Positions 58,130-64,000 of a stretch of 64,000 bases of DNA are shown in pieces. The stretch's first letter is position 1. Every line of letters starts with the position of its first letter. Below the pieces are notes generated by a model, which made no database searches, had not been told where the DNA came from, and saw nothing but the letters and a program-made list of their open reading frames with translations. The stretch is taken from NCBI GenBank assembly GCA_949361645.1, contig OX442423.1, positions 8,216,624 to 8,280,623 on the forward strand, in the 5' to 3' direction. The translations under genes were made by a program, and so were the position numbers. The DNA is from Spongilla lacustris. Taxonomy: Eukaryota > Porifera > Demospongiae > Spongillida > Spongillidae.

Positions 58130-58760
58130 ACTACACATGTACTGCTGAGAAATGTGTGTTTAGTGCACCAGTACCAAGAGATCACTGTCCTACCACAAGA
58201 GTGGCTCCTTTACATGTGCATGTCAGGGAAGGGGATGAGGTGGTGAAGGGAAGGGGATGAGGTGGTGAAGGGAAGAGGATGAGGTGGTGAAGGTAAGAGG
58301 ATGAGGTGGTGAAGGGAAGGGGATGAGGTGGTGAAGGGAAGGGGATGAGGTGGTGAAGGGAAGAGGATGAGGTGGTGAAGGTAAGGGGATGAGGTGGGGG
58401 ATGAGGTGGTGAAGGGAAGGGGATGAGGTGGTGAAGGGAAGGGGATGAGGTGGTGAAGGGAAGGGGATGAGGTGGTGAAGGGAAGGGGATGAGGTGGTGA
58501 AGGGAAGGGGATGAGGTGGTGAAGGGAAGGGGATGAGGTGGTGAAGGGAAGGGGATGAGGTGGCGAAGGGAAGGGGATGAGGTGGTGAAGGGAAGGGGAT
58601 GAGGTGAAGGGAAGGGGATGAGGTGGTGAAGGGAAGGGGATGAGGTGGCGAAGGGAAGGGGATGAGGTGGTGAAGGGAAGGGGATGAGGTGAAGGGAAGG
58701 GGATGAGGTGGTGAAGGGAAGGGGATGAGGTAAAGGGAAGGGGATGAATAATTACATCAT
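58130..58760. repeat. 22-bp minisatellite (copy 2), about 24 copies
   Basis: Same unit as 8885-9356 (GAAGGGAAGGGGATGAGGTG plus GT), with several units shortened to GAGGTGAAGG forms. Preceded by the same unique sequence (ACTGCTGAGAAATGTGTGTT) as copy 1. Confidence 0.92.
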
Positions 58761-59310
58761 TATGCAAGTGCCGATGGGGTGTGGTCATGATTCCCCTATG
58801 GCTTTTGAGGTTTGCTTTGTTCCACAATGAGGTCACTTGTTCTTTATAGAGCATCCTGCTATGGCTGGTGGTTACAAATATGGGATTGTTTATTAAACAC
58901 AGAAACCTGGTGTAGTTCCTGCTACACATGCTCACCACAGTAGTGGTACCAGAAGCTTCATTAAGGCACTGTAAATGGACATGCTGACTGTCAGGGCAGT
59001 AACTGACTGTACATGTATCCCGCATTGATGCGTACATTTGACACATTGTGCTAATAAGAGCTTGTGGGGGGATCTGTTCTGTTGCACATGTGCATACGCT
59101 ATAAGACATCTCAAGACTTCATGTATCATAAAAGGGTTAATCCATATAACTGCTAAGAGAGTACACATTATGCTGTGAGTACAGGAGGGGGAGGAGGGAA
59201 CATGAGCACACCACAAAGGGACACATCCTTCTGATATGACCACACCCTGCCTTGTAATAAGCAGGTGTTCTGAGGCAGTGAGAGGTTGAAGATTAAGCTT
59301 CAATATTAAT

Positions 59311-59673
59311 GAAGGATAATGTTCCTCTGTATAGATTGTCTTCAACAACTGTCCTTGCCATAGTAAATAGCTTCAAAGTTGTTGATAATTGCTGACAACA
59401 AATCAGTTTCATTTTTTTACAGTTTCCTGAAAATATGTGACTAGTGTGCACAACAACTTCTAAAAATGATTTTTACATACAGTTATGTGTGGCAGTTACT
59501 TCATATCTTGTTTGGTTGCAATCGCATGTTTATTACAATCGGTATATTTTCAGGAAACTGTAAAAAAAAAAAACTGATTTGTTGTCAGCAATTATCAACA
59601 ACTTTGAAGCTATTTACTATGGCAAGGACAGTTGTTGAAGACAATCTATACAGAGGAACATTATCCTTCATCT
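59311..59673. mobile_element. Fold-back element with 125-bp arms
   Basis: The left arm GAAGGATAATGTTCCTCTGT ... TTTACAGTTTCCTGAAAATA and the right arm are inverse over about 125 bp, with a 110-bp centre. The right arm alone is present at 10670-10800 in the other copy of the block. Confidence 0.75.
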
Positions 59674-59909
59674 AGTACCTGGCACTGAACTATCCTTGCT
59701 ATTGGAAACATGTTTTGGTGGGCTGGTGGTATATTGTGTATTATGGCTAAGGTTTACAAATATAATTGTTATTTGCTTGGTCTTCAAATCACTACACATG
59801 TACTGCTGAGAAATGCATGTTTAGTGCACCAGTAACAAGAGGTCACTGCCCTACCACATAAGTGGATCCTTTGCCATACATGTGCATGGAAGGCTCTCAT
59901 AGCTTGTGC

Positions 59910-60605
59910 ATGTCCCCATGGAAGGGCAAGGCCGTAGATAAGGGGGAGCTTGGGGGGCACGTGCCCCCCAAAATTAACATTAATTACTTCTTTTTTAAAA
60001 AGTGCAATCACATGCGTGATGATCGCAATGTCAATTATTATTGATATCTTCAAACTGAAAGGAGAACTCCGAAGTCCCTACATACTTCGGGTAATAAAGC
60101 TTCACTCAAGTGAGCCTGCAAATCGTAATTCCAGTCGCCGGGATTTTTCCTTAATGAGCGGTGTATGATAACGCTCGCACGCATGGTAATCAAGTTGTGA
60201 AGAATTGTGCTTACATGTACAGGGCATGTAACGAATATTAGATATGAATTAATTAGATTTAGATCACAATATATGATATTCAGACCTATTGTCAGTATTG
60301 TGCCCCCCCAAAGTATAAAAGTTATCTACGGCCCTGAAGGGTACATGTAGCTCTCATGCCCCCATGGAAGGGTACATGTAGTCCTCATGTCCCCATGGAA
60401 GGGTACATGTAGCCCTCATGTCCCCATGGAAGGGTACATGTAGCTCTCATGTCCCCATGGAAGGGTACATGTAGCTCTCATGCCCCCATGGAAGGGTACA
60501 TGTAGTCCTCATGCCCCCATGGAAGGGTACATGTAGTCCTCATGTCCCCATGGAAGGGTACATGTAGTCCTCATGTTCCCATGGAAGGGTACATGTAGCC
60601 CTCAT
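59910..60605. repeat. 31-bp minisatellite (copy 2), about 9 units, split by a MITE
   Basis: Same unit as 11675-12445. The first unit is broken after CCATGGAAGGG by the insertion 59927-60336 and resumes AAGGGTACATGTAG. Confidence 0.9.
59927..60336. mobile_element. MITE, 410 bp, 5-bp duplication AAGGG, absent from copy 1
   Basis: The ends CAAGGCCGTAGATAAGGGGG and TTATCTACGGCCCTG are inverted. AAGGG flanks both sides (59922-59926, 60337-60341). The equivalent place in 11690-11720 is uninterrupted, so the insertion post-dates the segmental duplication. Confidence 0.85.
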
Positions 60606-60730
60606 GACTTCATGCGCCCACATAAGGGTTAATCCAAATATATAACTACTGCTTGTAGTATGGAGCAGTGAGAGGTCTTCAGTTGTGTAGTGAAGATGAA
60701 GCCCATCAGTGACATGACCACATAGTATAG

Positions 60731-60952
60731 CAGGCCCATAGTCAGGAAGTCTGATGGAGAGATCGATTAATAGGACAGCGCGACTCCTGTAAGTACTCTG
60801 TTTCGAAAGCGGTTTCTGTCAGCTTCGGAACCTAATACAAAAAGTACGATAACTGGAGGGGGCGGAACTCAAGCATCAAACGGGGGGGGGGGGGGGGGGG
60901 GGGGATTGGTCAATCCCCCCGATCCCCCCCCCCCCCCCAGGCTACGGGCCTG
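60731..60952. mobile_element. MITE with CAGGCCCATAG-type ends (copy 2 of 12571-12804)
   Basis: The left end CAGGCCCATAGTCAGG and right end GGCTACGGGCCTG are inverted. Internal G23 run (60882-60904). Orthologous to 12571-12804. Confidence 0.65.
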
Positions 60953-61542
60953 CATAGTGCACATGGCTAGCAGACCACCTGCCTCCTATCAGGCATTAAG
61001 GTGCACATTAAATGGAAGCATTGTGATGGAGAGTCAATACATGTGAATGAGTAAGAAGGACCGTGAACAAGTGAGAGTATGTGTTCTGGCTGGTGTAACA
61101 TCATCTGGTGGTAAGGTGCACATTAAATGGGAGCATTAATTGTTGAGTACCAGAGTGTGAGTGAGAATGGGTGTGGCTTCATGTGTAGCACTCAACGATG
61201 CATGCCTCATCATGCCTGGAAATACAGAGATTTACACATTTTTGTAAGTTCTAATAAGCAGCTGAATCTCACAATAACAAATCAAAGAGCTACATGTAAA
61301 TGGATATGACAAGCCAAGATCAGTGATAAATATGAATGAGCAGAATGTGTGTATAATGTTCTGTGAAGGGAATGGATGACCTTTGTCCTTCTAGTAATGT
61401 TCTGTGACGGGAAGGGATGACCTTTGTCCTCCTCCAAGCTGCACATCCACTGGAACATCTGTTGTCTTGGAGGTCTTCTTATGAGGCTTAAGCTTGGCAT
61501 AGCTGTCCAATGTGACAGGCTCCATGTTGTGCTGTATGGTGG

Positions 61543-61610
61543 TCACAAGGTTAGCACATGAAGGTCACATGATGGTCTAATAGTTGACAAGGTTAGCACA
61601 TGAAGGTCAC
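61543..61610. repeat. Remnant of the 42-bp minisatellite, one to two units
   Basis: GGTTAGCACATGAAGGTCAC occurs twice here, at the point corresponding to the 37-unit array of 14200-15785. Confidence 0.8.
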
Positions 61611-61689
61611 AAGATTATCACATGAAAACCACACACGTGGTACAGTATGTGTTGCTGTGTGGCTGGGGAGAAGGTTACATGCAATGCAG

Positions 61690-61915
61690 TGAAACAAACT
61701 GTGGTTATGTTTTCTGGTGTGATGGATGCTGAGGTGAGCATGTAGGTTATTGGTAACAGAACAATGTTTGCAATGTCCAAGCCAAAGGATGAATTAGCAT
61801 GCCCACAATCTACGATGCCATGTGCATATTGTATGAAGCCACAACACACACACCTCCCACCACCACCACCTCTGCCATTTAAATGCTGTGTTGTCATATA
61901 CAGTGTACATGAGGT
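61690..61915. repeat. Dispersed duplicate of 23550-23765
   Basis: TGATGGATGCTGAGGTGAGC ... CACCTCCCACCACCACCACC ... GTTGTCATATACA is shared with 23555-23750 in the same orientation. Not recognised as coding. Confidence 0.75.
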
Positions 61916-63569
61916 TACATGCTAGCCACCTACAGTATGCATGTCTGGGGAGGAGGTGCCTTGGCGCACATGTTCACCTTCAAACAGCTGTGATTACTGC
62001 TGGAGTGTGTGATGAGCATGCAGGTTATTGTTCAGGGACAAGGGAAAAACGTTTGGACCATGTGTTCATGTTGCTGGTTGGTTTGTTACTAGTATCATAG
62101 ATTGAAGAATACTTGGATATGAAACGTGGAGGTAATTAGAAATGATCCACGGAACATGCTTATGAGCGACACAGGAGACGATTATGGACAGTAAGATCCC
62201 TGAAACACGGGCCGAAACACATCCTCTTAACGAGTTGCTTACAACTTCAGGTACCATTGGTCCATTGCTTTCAATACATTTTGTTGTGGGTTATGTTTGG
62301 CTATTCGAGCTTGTCTACATCACCCAAGAATAAAGGCACATTCAGCTAGAGAGAGATGTTTCAAACAGGCACGTTTGATGGAGTTTCCGCCTATTTGGAA
62401 ACCATTTTCTGTGTCATTGGTCTGCAGTCAGATCAATTGCACTTCCAAGCAGTAAACAGGTGTTTGTTCAATCAGCTATTATACACTATAAGTGTGTTCC
62501 CTACAATTAACTGCGTAGATGTATCTAGCTACACAAGGAGTACCAAAACATATATCGGTCCAGGGATGGTTTAATGAAAATAACCCACACAACTATAACT
62601 GCTATAAGACATTTGTACATAATTCATAATGTTGGTCTACCTTTGACTGTATGCGTTCCACAGAACAACTCTTTAAAAGCAAAATTTGACTTTGTTGCAT
62701 GTGTCTAACTCACACACTATGTATCGAAACATGATGTGTTCACCAGGCAGTTGTACCCACATGCTAAAGCCCCTTACAACGGCTATATGTTCATTCCACA
62801 GAGGGAATAGCATAATGTTTTGCTTTTAGAAATGAATGGTTGGAAATGTCTCTAATTTGAGATATATGTTCCGAAGAGGCTGAAATGATAGATACGGTAC
62901 CTACGTAGAGTGTGCTTAGTGAATTGCATGAACAATAGTTACTAACCTAGAAGTACGAAGAATTAATGCAGAAGATCTCAATTTTGTGTTAAAACAGCAG
63001 TGAAAGTAGGGGAAGAAGCGTAAGCTACAAAAGGGTTAATCGAAACACAGTTAGCTTCAAAGGGTCCACCGCCTACAATTGACAATTCAATGGATCACGT
63101 GATGTGCTTCATATCCAGGTATTCTTCAAACTAGTATTCTGAGGTTGACAATTTCTTGGTATGGTTGTATTATGGTTTCCATGCACCACAAAAGGTTTAG
63201 ACTATACCCACATAACCACAACATCAGTGAAAAAAGGGTGTTCCTAAAAGTGCATGCAACTCAAATGAATATGCGTAAAAGATCAGTACATGTACATGTA
63301 AACTAGTGTTTTACCATATTCATTTGAGTTGCACCCAACATGCTGCCCAGTGTATGGTCATGTGGTTTCATGGGAGGGTTAACATTTGTGCACTGGAGGG
63401 AGGGTAATCTTTATTGATCACATGACGTTTGTACTTAACATTTCCACCTATGATAAGGAAGGTAAGGTGGATAATGCTAGAGGAAACCTATGTCAATTAC
63501 TGTAAGCAGTTGTATGAGCACAAGGTCTTCAGTTGTATAGGAAAGATGACATAGACTAGCCGGGCACCT
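61916..63569. other. Non-coding segment absent from the first copy of the block
   Basis: Mostly unique sequence. A small inverted repeat (CAACTCAAATGAATATG / CATATTCATTTGAGTTG, 63255-63336) looks like a tiny MITE. From about 63330 homology to 15850-16020 resumes. Confidence 0.5.
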
Positions 63570-63935
63570 AAGTGTTACCAGAGCACTGCTCTACACCTAG
63601 GTGTTACCAGAGCACTGCTCTACACCTAGGTGTTACCAGAGCACTGCTCTACACCTAGGTGTTACCAGAGCACTGCTCCACACCTGGGTGTTACCAGAGC
63701 ACTGCTCCACACCTAGGTGTTGCCAGAGCACTGCTCCACACCTAGGCATTGCCAGAGCACTGCTCCACACCTGGGTGTTACCAGAGCACTGCTCCACACC
63801 TAGGTGTTGCCAGAGCACTGCTCCACACCTAGGCATTGCCAGAGCACTGCTCCACACCTAGGTGTTACCAGAGCACTGCTCCACACCTGGTGTTACCAGA
63901 GCACTGCTCCACACCTGGTGTTACCATAGCACTGC
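63570..63935. repeat. 29-bp minisatellite (copy 2), about 13 copies
   Basis: Same unit as 16024-16156 (AGCACTGCTCCACACCTAGG plus TGTTACCAG), with variants CTGGGTGTTACC and CTAGGCATTGCC. Confidence 0.92.
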
Positions 63936-63971
63936 TCCATTGATTTAGTATGCCCACAATATAACTGCAAG

Positions 63972-64000
63972 TTACAATGGCCACCTGCCAAGACCACACC
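63972..64000 (-). CDS. Predicted C-terminus of a second gene B (partial, off right edge)
   Basis: The last 55 bases match 16162-16216 almost exactly. On the minus strand they encode RCGLGRWPL followed by TAA (63972-63974), the same nine final residues as gene B1. I infer that a convergent gene B2 continues beyond 64000, as B1 lies beyond A1. Only 29 bases are visible. Confidence 0.45.

Noticed and set aside
1..64000. tRNA, rRNA or other structured RNA genes
   Set aside because: Scanning by eye found no convincing cloverleaf or rRNA-like sequence; a covariance-model search would be decisive.

Overview
This is a eukaryotic, invertebrate window, not a prokaryotic one. There are short phase-1 exons with GT-AG and GC-AG introns, ectodomain modules of animal type (signal peptide, Ig-like, fibronectin III, transmembrane), many TACATGTA-type motifs, long minisatellites, poly-G runs, MITEs and decayed retroelements. 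The retroelement C-termini (of the type RPADVLIP..W..GKPAAFDV and GARSDIAADGFWGGQFERTFF) resemble what I recall from sponges and other early-branching animals. My best guess is a demosponge, inferred and not proven.

Layout. (1) 1-1470: a 32-bp minisatellite, then a signal-peptide exon of a minus-strand gene ('gene 0') that runs off the left edge. (2) 4986-8613: gene A1 (+), five exons: signal peptide, Ig-like, FN3, Ser/Thr stalk, TM plus a short tail with an ITSM-like tyrosine motif. (3) 8.8-16.2 kb: four minisatellites with MITEs and a fold-back element. (4) 16.2-19.0 kb: gene B1 (-), convergent to A1: Ig-like, two FN3, linker, TM, and a tail with one YxxP-type tyrosine motif. (5) 20.7-31.9 kb: retroelement and Gypsy remains, a TIR element (21.9 kb) and a longer relative (26.2-30.8 kb) holding a 1.6-kb CCCT repeat, an exon relic of gene A, and an orphan gene-B tail exon in which the 13-residue YADP unit is amplified about 31 times. 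(6) 32-51 kb: two inverted copies of an element with a 39-bp tandem core, a higher-order minisatellite, a candidate small gene, and at least four decayed retroelement C-termini. (7) 51.3-51.6 kb: a gene-B TM/tail fragment (-). (8) 52663-57732: gene A2 (+), paralogue of A1. (9) 57.7-64 kb: a second copy of the region downstream of A1, ending 29 bases into what should be the last exon of a second gene B.

The main biological content is a duplicated locus of type I Ig/FN3 membrane receptors in two classes: A (+, ITSM-like tail) and B (-, YxxP tail). They lie in convergent pairs repeated at about 47.7 kb. A1 and A2 are nearly identical in signal peptide, FN3, stalk, TM and tail but have very different Ig-like exons. 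That pattern (variable ectodomain on a constant signalling chassis, tyrosine motifs, tandem duplication, abundant repeats) suggests a candidate immune-type or self/non-self recognition cluster. The gene models are read from sequence; the recognition role is inference.
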